From an uncultured Lachnospiraceae bacterium (GTDB lineage Bacteria; Bacillota; Clostridia; Lachnospirales; Lachnospiraceae): a stretch of DNA of 11,671 bases. Below the pieces are notes generated by a model. It was not told the origin of the DNA. It was given only the letters and a program-made list of their open reading frames with translations, and searched no databases. A program made the position numbers and the translations under genes. This document shows, in pieces, positions 1-8,566 of the stretch; the first letter of the stretch is position 1; each line of letters begins with the position of its first letter. The stretch lies in assembly GCA_947178465.1 (NCBI GenBank), contig CAMWYL010000066.1, forward strand, positions 1 through 11,671, given 5' to 3'.

Positions 1-146
1 GTACATAGATTGCACCGGCTGTTTTCACCCAAAGAATTAAAAAGAAAGCCGGTGCATAGCCACCGCATGATCAAAGCAGGAAATTACAAATTCTAATCAC
101 CAAATTTTAGAAGGAAGAATCCGTATAGCCTGCTAATCTATAGTTA
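1..146. other. Intergenic tail after the TerD-like gene
   Basis: No open frame of note is visible. On the minus strand this is the sequence after the TAA stop (147-149) of the TerD-like gene, so a transcription terminator would be expected here. The only strong structure is the inverted repeat at 11-56. A weaker imperfect hairpin could form around the stop codon (about 127-151, CCTG paired with CAGG), but no T-rich tract follows it. I see no convincing Rho-independent terminator and no promoter. Confidence 0.5.
11..56. repeat. 10-bp perfect inverted repeat with a 26-nt loop
   Basis: TGCACCGGCT at 11-20 is exactly complementary to AGCCGGTGCA at 47-56. The loop is A/T-rich and could extend the stem by a few weaker pairs after one mismatch. 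It lies about 90 bases past the stop of the TerD-like gene. Neither strand carries a run of T after the stem, so it is not a classic intrinsic terminator. It could be an mRNA 3' end stabiliser, a protein-binding palindrome, or a processed or atypical terminator. The symmetry is seen directly; the role is unknown. Confidence 0.6.
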
Positions 147-2267
147 TTACAGGTATTCCCCCATAAAAACCTCTGTATCAAACGGCGTTATTCCGGAATC
201 GATATCAAATACAACATCCGCGTCTTCTTTATTATCTACCCGCACTCCCCTTGCCCGGATATGCAAGTCAATCAGGTCATATAAATCAGGTTTACTCATA
301 TTCACTATACTGTAGCAGGCAGCCGCTACACCGGATAAATTGCTCTCAATATTATTGCCGCCATAATCATTATGACAGCCGTTTAGGGACAAATTCATGT
401 CACACCATATTATCTCTCTCTTTACACAGTCAAAAATCACCGGAATACAGACGGTGCTTGGTGAGGATAAATCCATTTTCTGTCCAACTGTCTTTGGCTC
501 GTAAATTTCACCGGAATTCACATCTTCTCTGCCCATCCATCCAAACATTACGTGCGGCATATCTGAATATTTCTGTCCGGTATAGTTATAAACCTGATAA
601 ACGATATATCTCGCTCCATATTTGACCGCCGAATCAATATCCGCATCCAAAAATTCACTCACGCCATCACCATTTACAGGGCCACCATTTGTAATATCAC
701 CGGAATGACAGGCGTTATATTTATCGGAACGTAGATTTGTATATGATACATGTTCCATATAATTCCAGTTTTCATCAAAGATTGCCGCCGATAAATCAAC
801 ATCTACTCTGCCGCGTCCGGTTGGTCCGGTATCCTCATCCATATTTGTCCACCAAATAAACGCTCTTATTGCTTTTGTATTCTTATCAATCGGCAGCTTC
901 GAACCTCTTACAATGGTCTTCAGCGCCTTAGCCGCACTTCTTTGACTAAATGGGACAATATATCCTTTAAACGCATCTGACAGATATACCTTTCCGAGGA
1001 AATCCCTGCTCCTGTAATTCTCAATCAGCGCATTTTCGCAAAGCTTAACAATGGCATTACAATACCCTTCGTCAATATTTGATAATGTATTTTCGATACA
1101 ATGACATCTTGCCAAATTCCCTTTTGGAAAGAATACTCTGAATTCTGATTTCTCCGCTCTATGCAGGAAATGTTCCTTAACCTGCAGCAGCACAGGCGTG
1201 GAAACTTGGCCCGCCACGTCCTCAAAAGTATTGATTACAGCGTTTTTATCCTTCGCATTTCTTAATAAGTGGTCCAATTTCCTTGCAAGCTCTCCCGGTC
1301 TTTTCCGCAACAGCATAAGGGCAGCTTTATAGTCTTCCGTTTCCATCGCTTTTGAAACCTTACCTGCAAAGGTTTCAATCTTCACATTATTGCGGAGCTT
1401 ATCAAAGGCAGTAATGACCTTGCCAAATTGATTTTCATTGTACTCGGAAGGATGCAGTCTCTCACCAACACGAATCCATCTGTTTTTGTACCGCAGCATA
1501 TCTTCTTCAATCGCGCCACAGCCTTGTAACAGCTCCAATAATATTCTTCTCTCTCTGCGCTTAAAGCTCCTGAATTTTGTATTGTCCGCTAAGCTGACAT
1601 CACCATCTGACATCGCGGTAATCAACCTTAATACGTCCGTTGCGGTTTTAAAAAGCTTCTGAATATCCTTTGCCGCTGCCAACGGATTGTTTTCTAAATA
1701 TAACTTTCCCACAAGTGCGGCATTTTCCTTTAACGGAATATCATCAGGAAATTTCACCTGCATGTTCTTGAAAATCCATTCTAAATCTTCCCTATCTGTC
1801 CGGGAAATTGAAGTCTTTGAATGACATATGTTATCGAAAATATTCCGTAAGTCTTCAACTGTGCCTAAATCAATTACTTTAACCTTTGTCTCTTCAAATA
1901 AAGGAAGCCTTTCATTTTTCTCCGGATTCGGATATAGCGTACCACCTGACCAATAATGAACAATCGCATTAATGAATAAATCTATATCCTCTGCCTCTAT
2001 TACGGCTTCCGGAAAGTTTGGATACATGGGTTTATAAATAACATCTGCACCAATCAGCTCTTTTAGTATGGGAATTAACTCGAAATAAAAGCTTTGCAAA
2101 TCATTCTTTTCCAAAGTCTGAAGAGCTTCGAACAATTCTCTTGAGAAAGTATACCCCAACGCCTCAACATTCTTCATAATTGTAACGATATACTGATTGT
2201 TTGGTTCTGCAACGGTACCTTTTTTTACAATTACTTTATTCTTTCTCCGTAATAAAATTTCGTTCAT
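147..2267 (-). CDS. Large TerD-domain protein (MXAN_6230/SCO0930-like, TerD family)
   Basis: A predicted cytoplasmic protein of 706 residues with no signal peptide or membrane segment. The C-terminal part (about residues 465-630) resembles the TerD fold of tellurite and stress-resistance proteins: DVDLSAAIFDE near 489, HSGD near 521, then an acidic GDGVSEFLDADID stretch near 533 where TerD proteins carry calcium-binding acids. TerD itself is only about 190 residues. The long N-terminal region has the layout of MXAN_6230/SCO0930-type proteins, including MYPNFP near 81-86, which I recall from relatives in ter-like loci. No RING-type cysteine cluster is visible. I chose the ATG at 2267 over 2297 because AGGGGA (2276-2281) lies 8 nt upstream and the start overlaps the preceding TGA as ATGA, implying translational coupling. 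The biochemical role is unknown; stress or envelope-damage response is inference from the family. Confidence 0.8.
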   Translation of the reverse strand: MNEILLRRKNKVIVKKGTVAEPNNQYIVTIMKNVEALGYTFSRELFEALQTLEKNDLQSFYFELIPILKELIGADVIYKPMYPNFPEAVIEAEDIDLFINAIVHYWSGGTLYPNPEKNERLPLFEETKVKVIDLGTVEDLRNIFDNICHSKTSISRTDREDLEWIFKNMQVKFPDDIPLKENAALVGKLYLENNPLAAAKDIQKLFKTATDVLRLITAMSDGDVSLADNTKFRSFKRRERRILLELLQGCGAIEEDMLRYKNRWIRVGERLHPSEYNENQFGKVITAFDKLRNNVKIETFAGKVSKAMETEDYKAALMLLRKRPGELARKLDHLLRNAKDKNAVINTFEDVAGQVSTPVLLQVKEHFLHRAEKSEFRVFFPKGNLARCHCIENTLSNIDEGYCNAIVKLCENALIENYRSRDFLGKVYLSDAFKGYIVPFSQRSAAKALKTIVRGSKLPIDKNTKAIRAFIWWTNMDEDTGPTGRGRVDVDLSAAIFDENWNYMEHVSYTNLRSDKYNACHSGDITNGGPVNGDGVSEFLDADIDSAVKYGARYIVYQVYNYTGQKYSDMPHVMFGWMGREDVNSGEIYEPKTVGQKMDLSSPSTVCIPVIFDCVKREIIWCDMNLSLNGCHNDYGGNNIESNLSGVAAACYSIVNMSKPDLYDLIDLHIRARGVRVDNKEDADVVFDIDSGITPFDTEVFMGEYL

Positions 2268-2281
2268 AAGCCTATTCCCCT
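2264..2281 (-). promoter_or_regulatory. ATGA stop/start overlap with RBS of the TerD-like gene
   Basis: The TGA stop of the S51 gene (2264-2266) overlaps the ATG (2265-2267) of the TerD-like gene. The Shine-Dalgarno AGGGGA (2276-2281) lies inside the end of the S51 gene, 8 nt before the start. This decides the start codon and suggests that ribosomes ending the first gene re-initiate on the second. Confidence 0.75.
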
Positions 2282-3016
2282 GCAAAGTACTTTGCATTCA
2301 TCCCGCTCACAAATCTGCTTTATCTCTCCGTCCTTTATCAGATACCCTTCCCCACACAGCGTTGTTGTACCGTTCTCTATCTCAAGAAAGCTGCCATCCG
2401 GCAGTGCGTAAAATTCCCGTCCCATACTGTCGGGATACGCGATATCCTCAATCACGCGCTTCCCGTCCAGAACCTCCTCTTTCAGCGACTGATAATGCGG
2501 GATTACCATCAGCCTTGTAAGACCCAATCCGGTCAGAAACCGCTGATAACTGCTGTCCTCACTCTCCCCTTCCAACCCAGGCAGCGCATATACAAGCTCC
2601 GCGCAGTTCATGGTTCCCGCGCTGATTCCGATCAAAATCCCGTCAAATGCCATTAACTGCTCCTTGAGCTGTATTTTTTTGAAAAAAGCATTTTGCGTCG
2701 GAACATGCCCGCCTGCCAGAAGCACAACATCATATGCACTCAAATTCCCGACAAGCGCTTCCGTCCTGCTGTCGCAGATATCCACTGCCCCTACGGGCAA
2801 TCCGCTCATCGGAAATGCCTGCGCAAAAATATCCCTGATACTGTCATTCAGTTCCGGCTCATCAGGGCTTGCACTTATGATCAGCAGCTTTACATTCTCC
2901 CTCCAATGCTGTTTCAGCTTTGCGACAAAACCATTTACTTCATCCAGACACGACGGATACCGTTTCCCATCTGCTATATAATTCCCTCCGGGACTGCTTG
3001 TCAAATACGCAATCAT
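2264..3016 (-). CDS. Peptidase E / type 1 glutamine amidotransferase-like protein (family S51)
   Basis: A 250-residue cytoplasmic protein of the S51 family, related to alpha-aspartyl dipeptidase PepE (about 230 residues in enterics). The nucleophile elbow is GISAGTMN with predicted catalytic Ser132. The likely catalytic His174 lies in VIPHYQ, and AGGHVPTQ (101-108) corresponds to the Gly-rich loop before the nucleophile. Family members cleave Asp-X dipeptides or, in the cyanophycinase branch, beta-Asp-Arg bonds; the actual substrate cannot be read from sequence. The open frame extends upstream to 3130, but the ATG at 3016 is preferred: TGGGGA ends 6 nt upstream and the N-terminus MIAYLTSSPGG begins directly with the first beta strand. 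The start lies 1 nt after the stop of the HD gene, and the stop overlaps the next gene, so the three are surely co-translated. Confidence 0.85.
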   Translation of the reverse strand: MIAYLTSSPGGNYIADGKRYPSCLDEVNGFVAKLKQHWRENVKLLIISASPDEPELNDSIRDIFAQAFPMSGLPVGAVDICDSRTEALVGNLSAYDVVLLAGGHVPTQNAFFKKIQLKEQLMAFDGILIGISAGTMNCAELVYALPGLEGESEDSSYQRFLTGLGLTRLMVIPHYQSLKEEVLDGKRVIEDIAYPDSMGREFYALPDGSFLEIENGTTTLCGEGYLIKDGEIKQICERDECKVLCRGIGL

Positions 3017-3017
3017 A

Positions 3018-3620
3018 TTAATCCCCATTTCCCCGAATCCTTCCCTTAGCAAGATTCGGCACGATAAAATTCTCATACGCATACTCCCACAACTCCCGCG
3101 AACCTTCCGCTGTATTGCTGTTATGCGCAAGAATTTGATTTAACTGCACACCATGCTCTACCCACGCCTTACCGTCCGTCGCCGCATTCAGCATCATCGG
3201 CTGGATATGATCCATTGTCCGCGCAAACCGCGCCTCAGGCGTATCCCCTGCCTCGAATTCATCCCATAATGCCCGCAGCTGCTTCCCCTGGTCGTCCGGC
3301 AGAAGCCCGAAAATACGCTCCGCCGCTTTCTGTTCCCGCTCGTGCTGTGTTTTCTTCCCTTCCTCGTCGTATGCATAGGTATCGCCGGCATCTATCTCCA
3401 CCAAATCATGGATCAGCAGCATCCCGACCGTCCTTAACACATCTATCTTCTCATTTGCGTACTCGTTTAACAGCAGCGTCATAATCGCAATATGCCATGC
3501 GTGCTCCGCGTCATTCTCCTTATGAACGCCATCCGAACGATAGGTCTGGCGCTTAATCGCCTTTTCCCTGTCAATCTCCCGTATAAACGCAAACTGTCTG
3601 TCCAGCCTCTCCGTATCCAT
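3018..3620 (-). CDS. HD-domain phosphohydrolase, YfbR/HDDC2-like
   Basis: A 200-residue soluble protein, the usual length for the YfbR/HDDC2 group of HD-domain enzymes, which includes metal-dependent 5'-deoxynucleotidases. The metal ligands of the HD superfamily are all visible: His40 in NDAEHAWH, His71-Asp72 in LLIHDLVEIDAGD, and Asp137 in RTMDHIQP. The helical N-terminus and the E75/D79 spacing after the HD pair also fit. A nucleotidase on deoxynucleoside monophosphates is the best guess from the family, but substrates in the wider group vary. The start is well supported by AAGGAG at 3627-3632, 6 nt before the ATG. It follows the kinase gene after 27 bp and is followed 1 nt later by the S51 gene, so it is the first of a tight trio behind the kinase. 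Confidence 0.88.
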   Translation of the reverse strand: MDTERLDRQFAFIREIDREKAIKRQTYRSDGVHKENDAEHAWHIAIMTLLLNEYANEKIDVLRTVGMLLIHDLVEIDAGDTYAYDEEGKKTQHEREQKAAERIFGLLPDDQGKQLRALWDEFEAGDTPEARFARTMDHIQPMMLNAATDGKAWVEHGVQLNQILAHNSNTAEGSRELWEYAYENFIVPNLAKGRIRGNGD

Positions 3621-3647
3621 TTCTGTCTCCTTTTCTGCGTACAGCTC

Positions 3648-6197
3648 TTACTCCTGCCTTATTTTGTCCGGTATCCATTTGCGGATAATCCGATAAATAT
3701 CCGCCATATCAAGGGGCTTCGACAAATAGTCGCTCATTCCCGCACGTATGTACTCCTCCTGCTGTTCCTTTGCCGCATTTCCGGTCAGCGCAATAACAGG
3801 AACCTCCTTAAAATATGCTCCTTCCATTCTCCTAAGGGCTGTCACTGCCTCAATACCATCCATTACAGGCATCAGATGATCCATAAATACCAAATCGTAC
3901 CGGTTCTTCCGGATCAGCTCCAAGGCCTGACGGCCATCCGACGCGGTATCAATCCGCATCTGAAGCGGATTGAGCATTTCCTCCGCGACCATGCAGTTAA
4001 TCTCATTATCATCAACAATCAGCACACTCGCATCCGGCGCAAGAAAATCTTCCTCGTCCGCCGTTCCCTGTACCGTCTCCTCCCTTGAGGGGATTTCTCT
4101 GTTTTCCGCAGATACCTCGCGTTTCTCAATCAGGTTGCAGAAATTATAGCTGTAAAGCGGCTTATTCATCGTGAAAATGTCCTCGGTGAAGTCCTTCTCC
4201 ACCATCGGATTACGCAGACCGCAGATAAACGCACCTGCGTCCGACAAGCGCTGTCTTTCTGCTGCATCCAACAGCTCATACCTGTCCGTAAAATAATATA
4301 TTTGCTTTTTTTCGGGCGGTTCCGCCAAAATATCTTTTATATAAGGAAGTCGATAGCTCTCCGCAAGCGTTCTTAACATCTCATTCGCAGCGTCATTCTC
4401 CATGCTTCCCGCAATCACCGCCTGACACCCGTCGGAAATCCACGCGGCTTTTCGCTCCTCTACAATGCGCTGGTGAATCGTAAAGTAAAATTCACTGCCC
4501 TTACCATATTCGCTCTTCACACCAATGCTTCCGTTCATCAGCTCTACAAGCTGCTTGGAAATGGACAGTCCTAAGCCCGTTCCCTCCTTATGGTGATTCT
4601 TCTTGGAATCCACCTGTTGGAAGGAACCGAACAGCTTATCCAGATCCTCCTCACGGATTCCCTGTCCGGTATCCCTTACCGAAACAAACAATTCGATGTC
4701 CTCTCCCTCAATCCGGTTTACCTTCACTGTCAGGCAGACAGAACCCGCCTCCGTAAACTTTGTCGCGTTATTCATCAAATTAATGATAACCTGCCGAATC
4801 CGCAGCACATCACCATACAGCTTGGCAGGCATATCCGGATCAATATCAAACAACAGTTCGACAGGCTTGGTCCCTATCCTATTCAGGATAATCATGCCGA
4901 GGTCGCTGAGCATGGGCATAAAATCATATTCCTCATCCACCAGCTCCATCTTCCCCGATTCAATCTTAGACATATCCAGAAGATCATTAATAATCGTAAG
5001 CAGTGCGTTTCCGGAATTGCGGATATTGGTCAGATACTCTCTGTCCTGCTTGGGCAAATCATCCCGCCGCAGCATGATCTGTGTCATTCCCACAATCGCA
5101 TTCATCGGCGTGCGGATTTCGTGGGAAACATTGGATACAAATGCCGTTTTGGCCTGATTCGCGGCATCCGCGCGTTCCTTTTCCTGCCTGACGCGCTCCA
5201 TCAATTCATGCTGCTCCGTAACGTCCACAAGGAGCATACTGTAGCCGGATATCTCTCCCTTTTGCCTGATTTCCATGATTTTCTTATGATAATACTTTCC
5301 GTAAATCTGCTGTATCTTTTCCGAATTGGTGAAAAGCCGGTACATATCGCCGGACACCGTCTCGTTCTTTCGCTTATAATTCAGCTCCGTAAAAACCTTT
5401 TTCGCATAGGAATTCGCGTCCAGATATCCGTACATCTCATCGAGATAAATCACCGCGTCGCCCATCTGGTCAAATACCCACTGCTGTCCCAGCTCCGTAA
5501 TCCCGAAAAATTCGTCGCGGAAAATGCTGATGATAATCGACAAAATCGCCAGGGACGCACAAATCGGCACAATATCAAAGGAAAAGTGAAACAGCAGCAT
5601 AACTACCAGAGAAACACAAATGGCAAACTGCGCCCCTGCCAGCTTGGCAAGATTATATCGCTCTGTATTGATTTGTACCTGAAAGATGCGCACGGATGTA
5701 TAAATCATGCCGCAAGTCAGCAACACGCACGTCACGGAATACCACAACATATACAGTACACCCTGAGCCGCCTGTATCATTACCAGACCATACCGCTCAT
5801 GGATTCGGAACTGCAAATCTCCAAACACGTGACCGCTTCCATCACCAATCCACAAAATAAACAGAAGAGTCGTACCAATCATAGACCACACTGCAAATAT
5901 CGTCCATACCCATTTATGCCGTTTCATTCCTAAATAAGACCACAAAAACAGTTCAAACATCAGATAAAAGACAACGCTTCCAAAATATTCCATTTTAAGA
6001 GCAATCAGCGCTCCCTCATGGGTTTTCGTCTGTAGCAGCAGCATATAGCTGCCATTAAAAATCAGACACCCCAGATTGGCCAGAAGCAGATACATGGAGG
6101 TTCTGCTTCTGGCCTTTCTCACAAGCAGGATACAACCTGCAAACGGCACCAAAATCCCGATCAATTGTATGATATTGACAATACCGTAAATTATCAT
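3648..6197 (-). CDS. Hybrid sensor histidine kinase with 7TM N-terminus and C-terminal receiver
   Basis: An 849-residue membrane kinase. Seven hydrophobic segments fill residues 1-228, as in the HisKA_7TM sensor type. A PAS-like region (about 238-330) and a short coiled linker (332-350) follow. The HisKA helix has the phosphoacceptor His359 in VSHEIRTPMN. The ATPase domain shows N477 in the N box, DTGQGI (509-514) and GTGLGLS (539-545). Residues 585-690 look like a worn receiver without a clear phospho-Asp. The final receiver (724-842) is intact: Asp729/730, phospho-Asp773 in FMDHLMPVMDG, Thr805 and Lys827. No Hpt domain and no adjacent response regulator are seen, so the downstream partner is unknown, and so is the signal. 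The 118 bp upstream hold an extended -10 promoter candidate. The Shine-Dalgarno before the ATG is weak (AAAGAA), so the start is slightly less certain than for its neighbours. Confidence 0.92.
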   Translation of the reverse strand: MIIYGIVNIIQLIGILVPFAGCILLVRKARSRTSMYLLLANLGCLIFNGSYMLLLQTKTHEGALIALKMEYFGSVVFYLMFELFLWSYLGMKRHKWVWTIFAVWSMIGTTLLFILWIGDGSGHVFGDLQFRIHERYGLVMIQAAQGVLYMLWYSVTCVLLTCGMIYTSVRIFQVQINTERYNLAKLAGAQFAICVSLVVMLLFHFSFDIVPICASLAILSIIISIFRDEFFGITELGQQWVFDQMGDAVIYLDEMYGYLDANSYAKKVFTELNYKRKNETVSGDMYRLFTNSEKIQQIYGKYYHKKIMEIRQKGEISGYSMLLVDVTEQHELMERVRQEKERADAANQAKTAFVSNVSHEIRTPMNAIVGMTQIMLRRDDLPKQDREYLTNIRNSGNALLTIINDLLDMSKIESGKMELVDEEYDFMPMLSDLGMIILNRIGTKPVELLFDIDPDMPAKLYGDVLRIRQVIINLMNNATKFTEAGSVCLTVKVNRIEGEDIELFVSVRDTGQGIREEDLDKLFGSFQQVDSKKNHHKEGTGLGLSISKQLVELMNGSIGVKSEYGKGSEFYFTIHQRIVEERKAAWISDGCQAVIAGSMENDAANEMLRTLAESYRLPYIKDILAEPPEKKQIYYFTDRYELLDAAERQRLSDAGAFICGLRNPMVEKDFTEDIFTMNKPLYSYNFCNLIEKREVSAENREIPSREETVQGTADEEDFLAPDASVLIVDDNEINCMVAEEMLNPLQMRIDTASDGRQALELIRKNRYDLVFMDHLMPVMDGIEAVTALRRMEGAYFKEVPVIALTGNAAKEQQEEYIRAGMSDYLSKPLDMADIYRIIRKWIPDKIRQE

Positions 6198-6315
6198 TGT
6201 AATTCTTTGCCATGTCCTTCTTTTAAAAATTGTTTTAATATATATATTCTACCACAATTTTCCTTATTCTTCTATCCCTCTTTTATATATTGTCTCTGTT
6301 CATGGGGCATCTGTT
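6198..6315. other. A/T-rich spacer between exporter block and kinase block
   Basis: This is the longest gap between the complete genes (118 bp). It holds the candidate extended -10 element at 6246-6254. I see no hairpin followed by a T-run after the stop of the ABC gene (6316-6318), so read-through from the exporter block into the kinase block cannot be excluded. Confidence 0.5.
6246..6254 (-). promoter_or_regulatory. Candidate extended -10 promoter for the kinase operon
   Basis: The minus strand reads TGGTAGAAT here, matching an extended -10 element (TGn followed by a one-mismatch TATAAT) about 50 bases before the kinase start. No good -35 hexamer sits 17 bp upstream, which is normal for extended -10 promoters. 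The surrounding sequence is very A/T-rich. It would separate the left block (kinase, HD, S51, TerD-like) from the exporter block. Prediction only. Confidence 0.4.
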
Positions 6316-8550
6316 TTATTTTTCTCCACTGCTCATCCGCAGCTGTGCATTTACCAGACCATAATAAATTCCCTTTTTCTCCAACAATTCATTGTGCGTA
6401 CCAATCTCGGCTATGCCATGTTTATCAATAACTACCAGACGATCCGCATCCCGCAGGGTGGACAGGCGGTGGGCAATGGCAAAAGTGGTTCTGCCCTTTA
6501 CAAGGCGGTTTAATGCCTGCTGAATCAGGAACTCACTCTCCGTATCCAGCGCCGAGGTGGCTTCATCCAAAATCAATATCCGCGGATTGTTCAAAATCGC
6601 TCTGGCGATGGCAATACGCTGCCTCTCGCCGCCGGACAGATTATAGCCGTGCTCGCCGACATAAGTATTGTAACCGTCCGGTGTCTTACAGATAAAGTCA
6701 TGGGCGTTCGCCGCTCTGGCTGCCATGATTACCTCCTCCAGCGTAGCGTCCTGCTTGGCAAAACGGATATTCGCCAGAATCGTACCGGAAAACAGGAATG
6801 TCTCCTGCAGCACCACACCGATTTGGGAGTGCAGGCTTTCCATTTGTACATCCCGCAGGTCATAACCGTCCAGCGTAATCCTTCCCTGATCTACATCATA
6901 GAGCCGCATAATCAGATTAATCAGTGTAGACTTTCCCGTACCGGAAGCCCCCACCAAACCAATCATCTCCCCCGGTTTTACCTCAAAGGAGATATGTTCC
7001 AGCACCGGCTCGTAGGTCTGATAGCCAAAGGATACGTCCTCGAAGGTAAATGCTCCCTGTATGGGAAATGCCTTACTCTCCGCCTTATCCGACAGCATGG
7101 GCTCCTCATCCAGCACGTCGTAGATACGGTTCAGGCTGGTCAGCATCTGCATCATTTCTCTGGGCAAATGCGTCATCCAGCTCAAGGGACCAAACAGATA
7201 GCCGCTGTATGTCACGAACTGCACCAGCTGTCCCACGGTCATGCTGCCGTTCAACACCCGAATGCCGCCGAAGTAGATGGCAATATAAGTACCGACCCCC
7301 AACAGGAATGTCAATATGGGAAAAAACACTGCCCAGAAGGTCTCGTTCTTTTTCTGTATGGCAGCAAAGGCTTTCGTCTTCTCCGTAAACCGGGCGCTCT
7401 CCCGCTCTTCCTTTCCAAAGGATTTCACAATACGCATACCGGACAGGATATCCTGCAGGCTGCTGCTCAAATCATCCGATCGCAGCCATTGCTTGTGGAA
7501 AATGGTATGAATATGATGCCAGAACAGTCTGGTAATCACAATTACGACAATCACAAAGACCAGGGACAGCAAGGTCATCTGCCAACTGATAATCATCATC
7601 ATTACCAGCGATACCACCATAGTCACCAATGTGGAGAACATATCCCCAAACACATCCTCCATAAATACACGAATCTGCTTGGTATCCCGTGATACCCTGT
7701 TCATCAGTTCTCCGGGTCTGCGGTTATTGATAAAGGACAGGGACAGCACCTGAATCTTGTAGTACAGCTTAGCCCGCAGGTTCATGCTCAGGGATGCTCC
7801 CAGCTTGACACAGAGCCAATAACGGTAGATCCAACAAATCATCCCTCCCACCGTCAGCACAAAAGTCAATCCGATAAACATCCATAAATCCCTAACCGTT
7901 CCCTGTCCGTTCGTCAGGGCGTTATCTATAAAGTACTTCTGTACCATGGGATTAATCATATTAATTCCCGCCAGCAATACCAGCAGTAGGGAAATTACCA
8001 CCAGTCTGCCGATAAAATCCCCGCACAGGGCCATAAATTTTTTCAGGATTTCGGATTTTCCGTCACAGTACATGCATTTGCTGGTGCCCGGCAGGGCACG
8101 GCCGCATTTCTCACAGTATTTTTCATATTCCCGACTCTCTACCCTGCTCACCATCTTGAGGTTTCTTCCCTCCTGCATGGCCTGAACCAGAGTCTGCGCT
8201 CCCCTTACCACATAAGCCACTCTGATAATATGGCGCATGGAAAACCGGGCGATACATTCCGGCTGCCCCTCCATGGGGAACACGGTCACAATGCCGCAGC
8301 CTACCTGATGCTCACATTTTATTTTCTCACAGTCTGCCAGCAGATGTTCGGAGGTTTTTTCCTCCCCCTTAAGGGTCATCAGGCGTTCTCCGGTCACAAC
8401 AATCCATGTCCGGTCCGTGTAGCTTGTCATGGGACTATGCGCCCCATTATCAAAGTCCAAGTCCACAGGAACGCAGTACCAGACACTCTCGCCATCATGG
8501 AGAGACAAGGCCCGCTGCTGAGGCTCCTTTAGTGTATATAACAGTTTCAT
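6316..8550 (-). CDS. ABC exporter (fused TMD-NBD) with N-terminal PH-like domain and zinc ribbon
   Basis: A 744-residue half-transporter of the type I exporter (ABCB/MsbA-like) fold; ordinary members have about 580-620 residues, and the excess is N-terminal. Residues 10-130 look like a beta-rich PH-like domain, then Cys146/Cys149 and Cys159/Cys162 form a CxxC-x9-CxxC zinc ribbon. The six-helix membrane domain spans about 175-470. The ATPase domain (500-738) is fully canonical: Walker A GASGTGKS (534-541), Q582, signature LSGGE (638-642), Walker B ILILDE (658-663) and His694. It should therefore hydrolyse ATP as a homodimer, or pair with the similar exporter at 9203-11518. The substrate is unknown; no peptidase C39 or bacteriocin gene is nearby. 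AAGGAG at 8560-8565, 9 nt before the ATG, supports the start. It follows the DUF1854 gene after 16 bp, in the same operon. Confidence 0.92.
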   Translation of the reverse strand: MKLLYTLKEPQQRALSLHDGESVWYCVPVDLDFDNGAHSPMTSYTDRTWIVVTGERLMTLKGEEKTSEHLLADCEKIKCEHQVGCGIVTVFPMEGQPECIARFSMRHIIRVAYVVRGAQTLVQAMQEGRNLKMVSRVESREYEKYCEKCGRALPGTSKCMYCDGKSEILKKFMALCGDFIGRLVVISLLLVLLAGINMINPMVQKYFIDNALTNGQGTVRDLWMFIGLTFVLTVGGMICWIYRYWLCVKLGASLSMNLRAKLYYKIQVLSLSFINNRRPGELMNRVSRDTKQIRVFMEDVFGDMFSTLVTMVVSLVMMMIISWQMTLLSLVFVIVVIVITRLFWHHIHTIFHKQWLRSDDLSSSLQDILSGMRIVKSFGKEERESARFTEKTKAFAAIQKKNETFWAVFFPILTFLLGVGTYIAIYFGGIRVLNGSMTVGQLVQFVTYSGYLFGPLSWMTHLPREMMQMLTSLNRIYDVLDEEPMLSDKAESKAFPIQGAFTFEDVSFGYQTYEPVLEHISFEVKPGEMIGLVGASGTGKSTLINLIMRLYDVDQGRITLDGYDLRDVQMESLHSQIGVVLQETFLFSGTILANIRFAKQDATLEEVIMAARAANAHDFICKTPDGYNTYVGEHGYNLSGGERQRIAIARAILNNPRILILDEATSALDTESEFLIQQALNRLVKGRTTFAIAHRLSTLRDADRLVVIDKHGIAEIGTHNELLEKKGIYYGLVNAQLRMSSGEK

Positions 8551-8566
8551 AAATAATTGCTCCTTA

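Noticed and set aside
529..1119. Cysteine/histidine cluster in the TerD-like protein as a RING finger
   Set aside because: The Cys and His residues are scattered and do not form the paired CxxC spacing of a RING domain.
2268..2297. Upstream ATG at 2297 as start of the TerD-like gene
   Set aside because: It would add ten residues inside the previous gene without a good ribosome binding site; the ATG at 2267 has AGGGGA and the ATGA overlap.
3017..3130. Upstream ATG at 3130 as start of the S51 gene
   Set aside because: The extra 38 residues are Arg-rich, overlap the HD gene out of frame, and precede the first conserved beta strand; the ATG at 3016 has a well-placed TGGGGA.
4590..5933. A 447-codon open frame on the plus strand
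   Set aside because: It lies wholly antisense to the kinase gene, has no recognisable motif, and is rich in His, Gln, Ile and Leu, as expected from the complement of coding sequence.
6649..7692. A 347-codon open frame on the plus strand
   Set aside because: Antisense to the other exporter; no motif and no convincing Shine-Dalgarno.
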